Below are positions 23,930 through 37,293 of a DNA stretch of 64,000 nt, piece after piece (position 1 is the first letter of the stretch; every line of letters begins with the position of its first letter). The position numbers and the translations under genes were made by a program. Source of the stretch: Azadirachta indica (taxonomy: Eukaryota > Streptophyta > Magnoliopsida > Sapindales > Meliaceae); assembly GCA_022749755.1 (NCBI GenBank), contig CM040443.1, forward strand, positions 8,095,744 through 8,159,743. The letters are read 5' to 3'. The notes below the pieces were generated by a model. The model had not been told where the DNA came from. It saw only the letters and a program-made list of their open reading frames with translations, and ran no database searches.

Positions 23930-24326
23930 CAATATTCATGCACTAGGGAATAAGGTGGGTTTTTCAATATATTTTAAGGATAAACATTTGTTGGATTGTG
24001 ATGATCAGACAATATGATTAATGTGGAGCCTTAAGTTTTTTTTTTTTTTTTTCTAACATTTGGACCACATCATTCCCACTATATATATTCCAATATTTTC
24101 TTACTCATTGTTCATGAATTCTTCAACATATATGACAAAATAATATAAGAATGGTCAGACCTTAACAGTTTCCAGCTTACCACAACTTGACACTTGTAAC
24201 AATCACACATGCTGTATATATATATATATATATATAAAATATATGAGCAGATTTCTTGATCTTACACATACCTAATCTCTTGAGGAAATAATTAAAAAGT
24301 TAAAAAGAGAAAACCCAAATTTAGTG

Positions 24327-24360
24327 AATTAATTAATTAATTAATTAATTAATTAATTAA
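24327..24360. repeat. (AATT)n microsatellite
   Basis: Eight to nine AATT units in a row; the sequence is self-complementary. Confidence 0.95.
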
Positions 24361-24678
24361 TGACCCTGATCACTGACTTGGGAGTCAGAAAATCTCAACC
24401 CTAAAGACTTGTTCAAACAGTAGCCAACATATGATGATGATAGGTTGATCAATATCTTTGTCTCACTTTCGTTACTTGCTTTTTAATATCATAACAGCTA
24501 TATTCATTGAAAGGACCACATGTGCTTTGGTCCATCTCCCTTTATCATTTTCAACAACAGCAGATAATTACTTCCGATAAAATTTTTCTTTTCTGTTTTG
24601 CAAAAGCTAAAGCTAATCTTTTTATCCTTTAAATTTGTTTTTTATGCTTTTGATTATTGAAATTGTAGCAAATCTGCA

Positions 24679-24698
24679 GCTAGCTAGCTAGCTAGCTA
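24679..24698. repeat. (GCTA)n microsatellite
   Basis: Five GCTA units in a row, just upstream of the TATA-like box near 24735. Confidence 0.9.
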
Positions 24699-26585
24699 TC
24701 TAGGTCTAAAAATGGCGACTTTGACTAGGTTTTATATATAGATATATGGCTCACACCTCACCAGCCTGCTGTGTTAGTTAGAGAGAAGCACGAGGAATCT
24801 CTCTATTATCCAGGTTTCGTGTTTGCTGCATTTATTTGATTTATTTAACATTTTACCAAATTAAAATTTCAGATTATCATTCGAAATATGTATTTTTTTG
24901 GTCGTCGTTTGTAATTTTCATGTTGTCATTAATTGTTAAGCAATTTATTAAAACACAAAAAGGGTTCAGTTTTAAATGAGACAGGTTTATTACAACCAAT
25001 CAGACAGAATTCTTTCTCTATATATCTTTTTGAATATTTTTCAAAGATAAAAATTAAAGTTATGAAAAGCTCGTTATGCAGAACATGATTTAATTAATAA
25101 GCATATGACTTTTTGAAATATTCGCCCTTGAAAGACGAAAATTCATGCATGATTATAGTAAAGTTGATGGAGCAATTAATCTTTTGCTTAACTTAATTAT
25201 ATATATTATATCAGGCAAAATTATTGCCCCAGAAGATCTATAAATTCTTAGAGAATCTTGACCCATATGATCAATTGATATATATCTTGACTACTTAAAA
25301 AACATATATTAATTAGGAGGTGGATTTAGACCAAAATAATTAAAGAGACTAATGATCATGATGACTTAATTAATGGTATAATCTTAATCGCTATTAATTG
25401 GTCACTTGTGGATATTGCATGTAGCACTTGAAATATGTAAATCTTGATGGATTTTGTTTTAAGAAAATGTCATTTTTGCTTCGATTGATTGAAACTCATA
25501 AACTCAGCAGAAGCAGAAGCAGCAGCAGCACTTTAATTTGTTTCCATTAAGAAATTAATAATGGAAATGTCAAATTTAAAGTGCCCCATTATCATAATAT
25601 ATATATATATATACATATGTATATTAAATCTGAAAATACGAACCTGTCAAGTCAGACCAATTTATTATATATTTGTTCAGTTATGATCCGCCTTCTCTAA
25701 CTCGTTGCAAATAATATCAATTCTTTGGCCTGCCGACCTTCAACATCAAAAACCATTAATGGCAATATATATATATATATATATATATACATAGTAATTC
25801 ATATATCTATATATATATATATAGTTGCTGCAAAATATATAACCTAATTAATTTTTTGTACACACCGCAAAAAATAATAGGAGTAATTAATAAAACTTTA
25901 AAGTTCAAAAAATTAAAAAAAAATTAATACTGCTTTTAATTGACTAAGGCAAAATCCAATAATTAATGTTTTTTAATTAGTTAGCGTGAATATTAATATT
26001 GCATGCTAACTAGGGTTATTTTATATATAACGAAAATTTGGGTAAATTCTGAACACTAATTATGTCAAGTGATCAATTTGGATATGAACGAATATATAAT
26101 TTGGGCTTTAGTCTAATTATAAGATATAAGTGTAATGGAGAGTTCAGCCTAATGTCGAGAATAGTTTCAATTATATTTATATTATTATATAGGAAAAGAA
26201 TTTTAATTAATCATATCGTTTACATTTTCATGATTTTAGTCCTTCATTACTAATAATTAATGCATATATATATATATATATATTTCAAAAGTCTTTTTAA
26301 GTGTAGAGATATATTAATTTAATCTTATATGAAAAGAAAATTCTAGTTAATTTCATTATGGAAGAAATTAAATTTGGCTAATGCGTTCTAGTTAAAATCT
26401 TCGATCGAGCATTAAAAATTAGAACCGTTTAATTTTAACGAGGGAAATGAATAATTTGAATATTGCATGCGTATATAGCTAGCTGAAATCAGGAAAATCT
26501 AATTAATTAATTGATGAGATCAAGCTACCTAGCTATATCGTAATGTAAATGAATTAAGGATTGATTAGTTGATTTGATTCCATGA

Positions 26586-27818
26586 TCAAATGAAGTAGAT
26601 GGGAGAAAGATCAAGAGAGTTCCAAGGAGACAATTCACCACCTTCCAGCTTGCTCGACGAATATGATGAAGTAAAAGAAGAGACCGCCGTTTCTATTGAT
26701 GTTTGTGGAGTACTTCCCGCAGCTAATTGTTCATGCACCTGCAGCAACTCTTTCTCAACATCATTTTGATCTTTCTTCTGCAGCTTTGTTTCATTTTTAT
26801 TTTCTTCTTCAATATTATTATTACTACTGCGCAGGCTACAAAACTGCTCAAACTTCGATTTTCCCTCATTTTCTGGTCTGAACTTCATCCTCAAGCACTC
26901 AGAAACTCCATTGAAAGCATAAAGAGAAGCTGAGAAGTTACGTTCGTACTTCATTCGCTTCATGGTCTCTCTCAGCATTGTCGGATCGTCCCCACAATCC
27001 TCTTTCTCCATTGGCGCCATCATTTCCTCGGCTATCTCAAATGGTGAACAGTTATAACTAGAAGTTCCCAATGCATCAACAAATCTAAAATCCATCATCT
27101 CCATATCAATCTTTTCGTCTTCCAGCTCTTTCTTCCTTTCACCAATGTGACTGTTGTCATCAAGTAGGCTTGTCCAGTTATCCCCCGTGCTCGTAAAACT
27201 TGTGTCAAGACTATCAAACATGTAATTATCACTGGTATTCGTTGCACTCGTAGTAATAGTTGCACTTTCACTAGTTTCAGTAGTAGTATTGGTGTAATCT
27301 TCATGCACGTTAAAGAAGTTCTCAAAATGGTTATCTTCTACGCTTACTGTCCCTTGATCCTGCTGATTATTACTAAGTGGTGCAGTGTTAGTAGCCATGG
27401 AAGTAGCAGGCTCATGATTTCTAGCCTTGAGTCTAAGCAAGAGAAGATTCGTAATCTTCGACGGTAGAGCCGGCGTGGAAGACGACGAGCAAGGCCAGAA
27501 GTTTGTACGAGTATTGGCTCCACGTAGCAAGCAAGCAGCTTCATCATAAGCTCTTGCAGCTTCCTCAGCAGTATCATAAGTCCCCAACCAAACCCTTATC
27601 TTCTGTATTGTGTCTTTTATCTCAGCCACCCAACGCCCTGACGGCCGTTGCCTCACTCCGACAAAACGTTTTCTCCCTCGCCGAGCACCGCCTAGTGCTG
27701 CCACAGCTGCCGCCTCCTCCATAACTTGGCCCCAACTCATGTTCTCATTACCATTAATTTCCTTCTCTTCTTCGCCTTCACTAGCTTTTCTCTTATTCAT
27801 CATCCTTATTGTGTTCAT
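26586..27818 (-). CDS. AP2/ERF transcription factor (RAP2.11/ERN1-like)
   Basis: Seen: one uninterrupted frame of 410 residues. A single AP2 domain spans about residues 51-108 with the ERF landmarks [35 protein letters not shown] and [10 protein letters not shown] basic patch (RRGRKR, 46-51) precedes it and is a likely nuclear signal. The remainder is acidic and Ser/Thr/Asn-rich; near residue 300 it carries SASLYAFNG followed by ECLRMK. Known: the AP2 block followed by a SASLYA-NG motif is seen in RAP2.11 (low-potassium response in Arabidopsis) and the ERN factors of legumes, which bind GCC-like promoter elements. The C-terminal half is rather unconstrained. A second ATG lies 15 bp downstream, so the start could be residue 6. 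Stands alone between long intergenic regions. Confidence 0.88.
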   Translation of the reverse strand: MNTIRMMNKRKASEGEEEKEINGNENMSWGQVMEEAAAVAALGGARRGRKRFVGVRQRPSGRWVAEIKDTIQKIRVWLGTYDTAEEAARAYDEAACLLRGANTRTNFWPCSSSSTPALPSKITNLLLLRLKARNHEPATSMATNTAPLSNNQQDQGTVSVEDNHFENFFNVHEDYTNTTTETSESATITTSATNTSDNYMFDSLDTSFTSTGDNWTSLLDDNSHIGERKKELEDEKIDMEMMDFRFVDALGTSSYNCSPFEIAEEMMAPMEKEDCGDDPTMLRETMKRMKYERNFSASLYAFNGVSECLRMKFRPENEGKSKFEQFCSLRSSNNNIEEENKNETKLQKKDQNDVEKELLQVHEQLAAGSTPQTSIETAVSSFTSSYSSSKLEGGELSPWNSLDLSPIYFI

Positions 27819-29731
27819 TCATATTAACATTTTTCTTGCTTCTGCTGTGGAGTGTTACGTGCTATATTTATATGTGAGAGCGAGATCGAGGAATTAAGCA
27901 GCGCATAGAGGAGAATTATAAGCACTGTAGCAAACTGCTGCTTGTAGCTACTTCTTTGTTCTTTGTAGAATTCGGCTTTCGCAATAGGGAAGATTTCATT
28001 TTCATCTTTGAGGAGAATTCAAGAACAGAGATAAAATTAAGTATTTTATTTGACCAAGTCAGACTTGTTTATTCTGTAATTCAATCCGCATATATCTGCA
28101 GTTTTCTATACCGTTTGCTGGAATTTTAGAGTACTTCAGCGATCTACTTCAATATGACCTAAGAGGTTAATTAATTATTACTTCTAAATTAAATCGTATA
28201 CAATGATGAAAATTTACCGCTTTTTAGAGTAAAGTTAGACTGAATGCCATTGTCAGTGCAACATTGAATTCAAGTTAAAGAGAGCAGTACGATATATATA
28301 TATATATATATATGTACATATGATGGCTTTATTTATTGGTAATGCATTAAATGCTGGGCTAATTCATTCCTTTCCTGCAAGGTTCTGGCTTTTCTTTGCG
28401 ACCAAATAAATTTTGCTTGTACTGCAAAAGACAGCGACATTTTGTATCTGTAAGCTAATTATTTAAGCATTAAGTAAGTTGGAAACATTGTAGAAACCAA
28501 TCTTGTTAAAGAGACATATTGTATCATCGTGTTTGTAATTGTTCAGGGCTCAAGAAACCTCTACCTCTCACCACCGATCATTTTCTTTCGTCATTTACAA
28601 GATATACAAAGATTTCCCAAGAAATGAACAGGAGTAAACGACAGCAGAACTGAAAACTAAAACTAGCGATCTGTCCATGTTCAACCTGGTGCTATGAACA
28701 GGAAATCTGGTTAACATTCACAAAGTCCAGAAGAAGGGACGATGCAGCCCAAATGGGAGCAATAATATTCCTCATTTGTGGTTTTCGTGTTGTTCTGTTG
28801 CTTCCACCCTTCGAAATTACCACCATGATTAGCATAATCTTGTTAAATTATTTTTAGGCAGTTCTAAAATAATCAATCATTCGCTTCGCTGCTATACAAT
28901 TATTATAAAATAAGAGGGCCGCTCGGGCCCACATAATCCTTGCATCATGCGCTAGAAAAGGGCGTTACCAACGGCCGACGTTTTCATGCGGGGCTTCTTC
29001 ATACGGCCCATCTTCCCGACATCATATGCTATGATGATGAAATACTGTATGGAACTATTATTATCAGTATTTATCATCAAGGGTCTATTTTTGTTTTATA
29101 TAAATTTGTGACATGATAAAAAATCAAATGTTATGTGCATATGCCCTGCTTTTATGCCTTAAAAATTTATCAACTAATCAAACTGGAATATGCAAATTAA
29201 GCAGACTTCATCAAGGACCAAAAAAAAAAAAAAGAGGTAGAAAATGAAGCAGCAGATTTAGAGGTTTGTCCTTGCATATCTGCACCATGAAGCAAAATGT
29301 CCTTGCATATGTGCACGAGAAATATCAATAATTCAGAAAAATTTCCGATTTCATCAAGGGTACAATTCAAACATATGCATGTAGTGAATAAAACCAAATA
29401 TAGTCAAGAACACATGAAAATCAATCATGGAAAACTGATAAATTTGATAAAAGGAGTTGCTCCCATTTGCAGATTGCAAGTCAAATACACTTAATTTACA
29501 TGACAGTGTACACACATTGCTCCGTGCTTTCCCTATCTACATGTGCCAACCTATGGACTCAAGTAGTATGTATGCATGGAAAACTAATGCATTTGCCTGA
29601 CCACAAAGAATGCTTTTGCTCTGGGTACATCTTTACTCGTGCTTAAAATGAAAACTAATATGGCAGTAATTAATGGACGCCAGTGTTACTAGTCACCTCC
29701 ATTATGATACAAGGACAATCATACCTTAGCC
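27819..29731. other. Promoter of the ERF gene and 3' flank of the OSCA-like gene
   Basis: About 1.9 kb. The left part is the ERF upstream region with a (TA)n tract near 28291-28313. A GC-richer patch at 28915-29030 (GAGGGCCGCTCGGGCCC) has no frame. The right 250 bp are probably the channel gene's 3' UTR. Nothing else recognised. Confidence 0.4.
27862..27874 (-). promoter_or_regulatory. Candidate TATA box of the ERF gene
   Basis: The minus strand reads CATATAAATATAG about 45-55 bp before the start codon. If used, the leader would be only about 20 nt, which would favour either of the first two ATGs. Inferred. Confidence 0.35.
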
Positions 29732-32700
29732 TCAGATTTCAGAGGATGAAATAAGAGGACTATCAAGACTGTCAGCATTTGCAGAGTAACGAATTGGCAA
29801 CAGGGCTGGGTCCTGGTAGGCAGTGGCCAAAGAATCATAAAATTCAGCCATTGTAGCATCATTCTGGTCATGCTTATCTTTCTTAATCAAAACCTAAAAT
29901 TAAGAAAGCAAATGTCAGCATCATGGCAAAAGATCTAAAGGCAAAGATAACTACTGTATTATTCCCCCCTTTGGGGATGGCGTACAGCAGTTGGCATGTC
30001 AGTGTACCTCAGCAGAGTAGGCAATAAAATTGGGCAGGAAGCGTTTCCGGCAGTACTCATTGAAAAGAAGTGTGAGGACTGGAAGAGGAAAAATTAAGGT
30101 TGATGCTAGAGAGAGCTTCTTCAAAGTGAAAATTCCCACAGCAATAGCATGCATAAGCACCAGAGAAAATATCATTGAATTGTGCACAATAGGCCAAAAC
30201 TTCCCTGCTGTTTCATACTTAGCTGCATACACATTTATGAACTGCACGATAAATTTGCCAAAAATCAGTAAATTCAAATTAATTCCAAACATACTAGAAA
30301 CCAACAACCCTTTCAACTGTTAAATTAAGATAGAGCATGATTATAAATTGCCAGTCCCTTGAAAATAGTAAAATTTAACTGGGAAAGTATGATGGGGAAA
30401 CCAGATTATAACGGCACAAACAAACACATACTTCAGAACTATTACTTTTCTTCACCCATACAATGAATTACTCATCGCTAGCTATCCTAATTCCCAAAAG
30501 TCGACTGTATGACGAGAAAAATTCATGAGCAAAGTACAGTTGTCTAGTTCATTAAAAGGTTAATATTAACCAGATAGATCATAATCTATGGTGTATTTTT
30601 ATCCATTGTCTAACTTCAAATGTAACTTAACATCAAATTGCAAAGCACTGACCACTAAATCTTTAAACTTACAAAATCTAAAGATCAAAACGGAAATAGG
30701 AAGATAGAATTGTTAGATAGCTGACTAACCTGGTTACGGTAGATAATGTATGCAAGACAGAGGTATATCAATAGGAAGGGCAGAATTAATGGAGCTAGAA
30801 AGAAATAAGTAATACCAAGAAGTCCAAATAAAAGAATTCTCGGAATATCATTATGGTAACGGATAGATGGAACTTCAAAGTCATCATCTGTACTTTTGGT
30901 AAAAGGTTTTCTTATTAGGCTGCATATAAGAGGGATTATGCGAAAGAGTTCAGATGAAGCACTAGTCCATCCCGATGTGACTACATAAGCAATGAAAAAT
31001 GAGGCCTGCAGCAAAAATTTAGCATTGTCAGAACAATAAAAACAGTGAAGCTGGTTTTATAATAGATTAGTGTGCACATGTATGTAGAAGAGAGAGAATA
31101 AATCTGGGGCCACAACTGGAAGTTTGTTTTGGCTAACATGGTACATGTCTATGCAGATGAAACATAGCCATGTCCCTTACAAGCATAACTGCTGTATACT
31201 ACTATTGTAGAGATTATGTGGCTGGTCAAAACATAATTTTCTGAAAATGATTTTGCTATCCAGCTACTGAGCTTTGCCAGTGCCAACTGATAAAATCAAC
31301 ATTACTTTCTGAGGTAACAATCATATTCCAGTTTTCTGGTATGGATTAAGAGGAAACAATTTCGCAAAATTTAACGAGTCAGGCAACCCTACAAGAAGCA
31401 CCACTATAATTTCTATATTTTCGCAGTCACATGGGCTTGACAGTACACACGAAGTTTTAGGTGCTTGTGCAAGGATTGCATCGTTACGGATTTTTAGTTT
31501 TTATTTTTTAAACTAAATTGAGGTAGTTGGGTTTTGTTAAACCCAAACAGAAGCAAACTGCACAAAGGAATTCAATGTCAAAAGATCAGAACTGAAGTAG
31601 AAAGTAGAGATATGTATGTAGTTTTAATTACTATGAATGTGGCTGCATGTACATGCCAACCAATTGAAAAACAAATGAAACTAAAAATAAATAAATCAGA
31701 ACCAAACTACATCAGCTAACTTTTTATATTTATAAACATCCAAATGGTCAAAGAAGAGAATAGGCTCAATTTGAGAATTTCATTAAACATCTAGTACCGA
31801 GACCTAGAAAGAGAAACCAAACAGAACCAACTACACTAGCCTGAACCGTTTTTAAATTCACTCAGTTGTTTTCATGACCCTATTAAATGTATGAAGAGGT
31901 AGAACATATTATGAGAGCACAGAACAAGTTTTCTAAGCTTCACATCATAGTGGCTCTGAATTTGGCTAATCCTAACAATTTTCTTTTAATGGAATTTTAA
32001 GCAAATTGTCTATAGAGATAGTATATTCTCACCTGAGCTGGAACAGAAACAGCTAGCTTTGCAGGAATATTCTTTGGATCAAGGAAGATATTAAGCTGGT
32101 ATAGAACAGATCCAGAAAATACAGTTGCAAAAAAGATGTTCCATATTGTGAACCAAAGTACTTTGTTACATGCACTCTTTTCTATATCACTATGAGATAT
32201 GTATCCTTGGATGGAGGAAAGGAACTCCATGATAGGGGGCACTATCTTCAGAAACAGCTGAAGAATGAGACTTGGAAGGTATCCTGTAACTACTTGACTG
32301 ACAAATGTTCTGCACATAAAAAACACATATTTTTAGAACTTTGCGCTATCAAGAGAGAGAGATAAATAAACTAAAACAGACATCTTAAAAAGATGTTAAT
32401 CCACATTTTCCCTGGACTGTCTTTTATGCCTTAGCTTGTAGCAAATCTGTGAGATGAAAAAACTTTTACAAATCACTTACATAGTGAGAATGCTTTTCAG
32501 AAATGGAAACCAAACTTCCAACTGACTCAGATTAGTAAGACCTTGCACAAGCAAAACAGGAATAAGGAATAAAATTGTCAGAAGAATGCAGGCTACTATG
32601 ACCACAAGCTTGGAGATCCATCTTCGCATAAACGATGAAGAAAAGAAAGGCCAATAAACATCATGTGGTTCAGGAGCTTGCTCTGTCACCCAGTGTGTCG

Positions 32701-35214
32701 GATTGGTTGATTGTTGCATATGGAAAGCAATTGCAGCACCGTACCGAGACTTGAAGGATACAAAGGCAGCCCGAATTTCCTTTAAAATTGACGAAAACAT
32801 GTAGATTAACAATGTGTATCAATAGATCACAAAAGAAAAAGAGACATCTGAAAGTATACTTAATGTTAATTGAAGAAATAAATCTAAAAAATAATACTAG
32901 AGTAACTATCAACATCCCAGTGATAGAAATTGGCCCATAACAATTAATCACAACATATTTACCTTTTTTTAAAAAGAATAACATATTTACTTTGTATTCA
33001 AGAAAACCATTAATTGTTTACATTCATAAATAAAACGAAGCAATAATGGCTCATTCCATCAAGGTTCATAATGATCAGGTGTTCAATTTGTTCAGGATTG
33101 ATTCACCATACTTACTACATTTGATTCGTATAGCGCACAAAATAAACAAAAAAAACTTGATGTAGTTAAACAAAATCACAATCAAAATTGAGAAGATGAT
33201 GAATAGTAAACGTTTGTTAAAAAGCGATAAGATAGTGGTAAAGCACGTACATCTCCTGCCCATGAAACCTTTGATTGTTCCAATCTCAAATTCTCCTCAA
33301 TAGTTTCTAACTGTTTCTCATAATGATCCACAAGATCAACCTTCTGTCCAAAGAATCCAACACGCTTATACTTTTCTTGATTGGGATCTGATTGCGAGTA
33401 GATAAGCCTTCCATACAGTTTCTTTGCCTCATTCTAGAAAAGGGATATGAAACAACTATTTGAAGGAATACAAAGAATGGTATATTTCACCACAGCAGTC
33501 CAATTCGTATACAGTATAAAACATTTTCTCAAACATAGGACAAATTGCTTACAATGAGACTTCGCAGATTACTTGTTCGATGAATAACCATATGTGACAG
33601 ATATGTAGTAGGATGGTTCTCTTCAAAGAAGCTCTCAACACTTTCACTGACACTACTCCCAACAGGAACAGGGATACTACGAACTAAGATGGTGAACTGA
33701 TGAGGCTGAGGTTTAGATGAACAAAAATAAGCCATCCTTTTGGAACTTATATATTTATATTCCTGCAGCTAAAAATACTAATCAGCATTCAGTCAACTAG
33801 CAATTAAAGAAGATAATAATAATCTCTCATAATTGTTCTTGTGTTGCTTTATTCATCAATCAACCCATTCATTCACTGTTTAACTAGAATTAGAGAAGAT
33901 AATGGTGGATGGCAACTGACACAGATCTCTAAAAGAAAAATCCAACCTGCTCGTAAAAAAATTGCACTTTCACTACCACCCAAAAGATAGAGCTTTAGGA
34001 ATGGTCAAATTAATTTGTTTAAGTGTTGATTTATCATCAAGCTAAATAGGAGCAACATTTCACTTACATAATAAAGTAAATAGCAGACAAATCCAGTGAC
34101 AAGATACACAGCACAGAAGTGAACCCATAACCTGAAGAAAAAGACCAAAACTGATGTTATCATCTTATGTTACGCATATTGTTAGTCTAACAGGAAACAA
34201 CAAGATCAACTCTTACAAATGATGCTATTCCCGTGTATAAAAGATCATTCATTACAAGGGACCGAAAACCCCAGTTAGACTGAGCTAACATGGTAGCCTG
34301 CCGCAAAATGCATTTTGTCACCCTATGTGCTTCCCACATACTCTAATAGGGGTTAGTTCTATTTAGAGGCTTGAAGTTACCTTTCAGAGCCACTGTTTAC
34401 ATTTGAAATGGTGAATACATCCAAAGAATTATTTGATAAATCAGCAAAGTCAATCTCATGAAGCGCAGTTCCTGTGCAGTTCACTGGAAGAATAACAAAA
34501 ATCCCTATAATCCCAGCGAACAAAAATACTTTTAAACTGCAGTATCAGACGAAATAAGGGACAAAGTCAGAAAATATACAATAAAAAAAAATTAACATAA
34601 ATGCAGAACAACAACAATAAGAACAAACGATGCACCACCACTGTGGAAAATATTTTTATGCCCGCCCGAAAATTATGTTTATTAAAGTGCATTCAAATCC
34701 ATAAGAAACTAGAAAATAGAAAACATTTCTCTTTAGCTTGGAGCTAGTTTTTCCAAAGTGAGCAAATATACAAAATTTAACTGGTTTATAACTGCATATA
34801 AGCTGAGAACTCCAAATTAACATAGCAGTTTGAGACACAAGTTCAATGCTGTAAAATAATAGAGATCCCATTGTCTTTCTCACTTCCTCTTTGTTGATAA
34901 TCAAAATAGCTACTTGTGCTAAAACCAAATTACCTGAAAGTTATAATTCGCATAAAGACAACAGCGTCCAAGCCCGTGGATAACAACAGGTCTTCTTCAG
35001 AGAGCTTCCATGCCCTGCTCACCCAACCGGGAGAAGGTATTAATCTTTCCAGGTTGAATCGACTTCTCCGTTTAGAACTTCCTTCAGCCAGCAAGCGTGG
35101 TATATAAACTTCATAATTACTTGGTTGTTTCCGCAATATAGAATACAAAGTGAAGAACAAAACGCAAAGGCCAGAATTTATTCCTACTGATGTTACAAGA
35201 GCAGACACAAGCAT
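29732..35214 (-). CDS. OSCA/ERD4-type (CSC1-like) osmosensitive calcium-permeable channel, OSCA2 group
   Basis: Seen: ten exons on the minus strand, 34934-35214, 34381-34536, 34068-34131, 33553-33762, 33251-33433, 32481-32779, 32033-32309, 30730-31005, 30008-30241 and 29732-29893, all with GT/AG borders and matching phase, give 713 residues. The N-terminus has a signal-anchor-like helix and the [14 protein letters not shown] segment, then ILPVNCTG, a cytosolic domain with RSIPVP and EENHP, the [11 protein letters not shown] motif before the pore region, and about ten hydrophobic helices. Known: this is the DUF221/RSN1_7TM-containing TMEM16-fold family of mechanically or hyperosmotically gated cation channels; ERD4 and OSCA1 are members. 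Length (700-770 usual) fits. In Arabidopsis a homologue (At1g69450) sits next to AGO7, consistent with position here. The subgroup is inferred. Confidence 0.9.
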
Positions 35215-37293
35215 TTCTTCAGAGTAATCTCAAGACCTCGAAAAAGATAAGCTGCCAAATTGAACCAAGCACAAAAGTAATTGTTTCAAGATGCAAACAT
35301 ATACCAAAGCTTCTACATCAACTAAATTTTACAGTTGTGAGCAGCAAAAAGGAGTGCAATAACAATTTATCAAAACCTAAAACGCTTCACATTTTGATCA
35401 ATAGAAAGAAATTAGAAAGATAACAATCTAACCATACACTTAGCTTAAAAATTAAGAGCGTTATCCTCTACAATTTCAAGTTAAACAAAACCTAAGAGAA
35501 AATCAATTTTGTAAAACACGAAATGGAAGCGAACAAAGTTGTACAATATGAGAGGAGAAAGCAAACCTGCACCTGTATGAACTTCGTCACTTGGAGAAGT
35601 ATTGAAGAAAAGAATGCCAGGGACTTCGCTACTGATTTCCAAATAAAAAGGAAGATCATCTAGACGCTAACCGACCATGGAGTTACAGTACTGCTAGTTT
35701 GCTGCAAATGCTTGTGAATTTTAATTTAATTACCAGGAGTGCCCCTCAACGTGTTGTGTGCTTGTTCTTCACAATTTAATTATTGAGAACAACGAAATTG
35801 TTCTTGCCGTACTTTTTTAATTTGGTTGTCTTGATTTGAGTTAACTGTTTGCGGAGAATTAGGAGTTTTGGTAGCGTAATAGATAGTTTACGAAACATGA
35901 ATTAGAGGTAAAGAACGGTCGGTTTAAGTCGATGTTAGGAGGTGGGTTAACGGCCAGTCAAACGATCAAACTACCCGCTGAGTTTCTTGCAAAACACTTG
36001 CGTACTTCCACCTCGAAGTTTTAAAACAATTTTAATATCGTCTAATAGACGATTTTTAATTTGTAAAATAATATTAAAATTTAAATTTAAATTTTAATGT
36101 AGGTTAAAATTGAAAAGATAACTAATAAATTTAAATAACTTTTTTTAAACAAAATTAACCTTTTGTGACATCCTAATTTCTAAATCCTCCACCACCGGAT
36201 ATACAAATAAAAGTTAAAAAAAATTGTAAAATGAGTGTCGAGTAAGAATTGATTCCCTTTTCTTTTCTTTTTCTAGTTAGAAAAAAATTATAATTATTAA
36301 AAAATTATTATAAGATATTAGAAGTTAGTAGACTGTACGAAAGGCATGAATTTAGTTTGAGATCCTCATTAAAATCCACAAGTTCAGTGGTTTTTATTAT
36401 TAGACCTTAAAAACTTTTTAAATAATTTTTTATTAAAATAATAAAATTTATAAAATATTCACAACCCATTTACACTTAACTAAAAAGAAATGTATACTTT
36501 GTTACGCACAACTTCAATTTCTGGCGATGAGTTTTTTATACTTGCATTTCGTGCGAAAAGTAAAATTTTCCTCTACGAATACTAGCAAATTGTGATCCCA
36601 TAAACCACACTGGGCCAAAAATATAAGTTCTCACTGAAGGTAGACCCATCAACGTAAGACTTCCCGCCTAAACTTGGGTAGGGGCCGCGCGAACTCAGGC
36701 ATCCACTACCACAAAATATGACGTACACTCTACCACTTGGGGAGATGTTAGGCCGGCGCACTAACGAAGTGCAATGGAAGACGCCTGCCTAGGCTACAGG
36801 CCTTCCGGATCACCCGTTAACCCCGTCCAGGTAAGTAGGTTAACAAGGGTCAACTTTTACCTTTTATCGATTGCAAGGCTTTCTTCCGCTGATTCGAGTT
36901 GTCGATGTGGGAAAAGAATATTATTTCATCGCCGTCGGTTACTTGGGTATTAGGAATTTCTTTGAACAGTGGATCACCGTCCCTGTGACCAAGACAACCT
37001 GTTTTCAAATCCACTGGACAGATGGTTCAAGTCTTTGAGATGTAAGATACTTTGCTGGCCCACCATATCAATCACACAAATCCACCAGAAAAATTGAGGT
37101 TACTGATCCCAGTCAGATATTTCTACCGTAAAATATCCTTTTGCTAAGATATTTATAAATCCCCATCATGCAAACGGCTTAAGTCCTCTCACATACACTT
37201 TGTTTTTTCTTTTTTAAAAGTTAGTATTCGAAACCTATAGATTTCCAAGCTCCAAGTCAAACGTGCTGTTCAGTCACTGACTCAAAAAGATTA
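35215..37293. other. Divergent promoter region with a GC-rich island
   Basis: About 2.1 kb between the OSCA-like gene (-) and the small membrane-protein gene (+). The left 450 bp are the OSCA leader, possibly with a leader intron whose donor is near 35570 on the minus strand. Positions 35990-36540 are AT-rich with AATTTAAATTTAAATT-like palindromes. Positions 36600-36900 are unusually GC-rich and may be a decayed tRNA-derived repeat (see findings). Confidence 0.45.

Larger units (their letters stand above)
21681..26585. other. Long AT-rich intergenic region upstream of AGO7
   Basis: About 4.9 kb without a supported protein gene. It holds the AGO7 leader and promoter (to about 22.1 kb), a 386-bp tandem duplication (22924-23760) and many microsatellites: (TA)n near 23012, 23398, 24215, 25595, 25768, 25806 and 26262, plus AATT and GCTA runs. 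A TATA-like box with leader-like sequence near 24735-24815 is discussed as a finding. The right end is 3' flank of the ERF gene. Confidence 0.5.

Noticed and set aside
34200..34380. Possible extra exon in the OSCA-like gene
   Set aside because: Exons 34381-34536 and 34068-34131 join directly in phase and give the expected SGSERLWVH sequence, so this stretch is intron.
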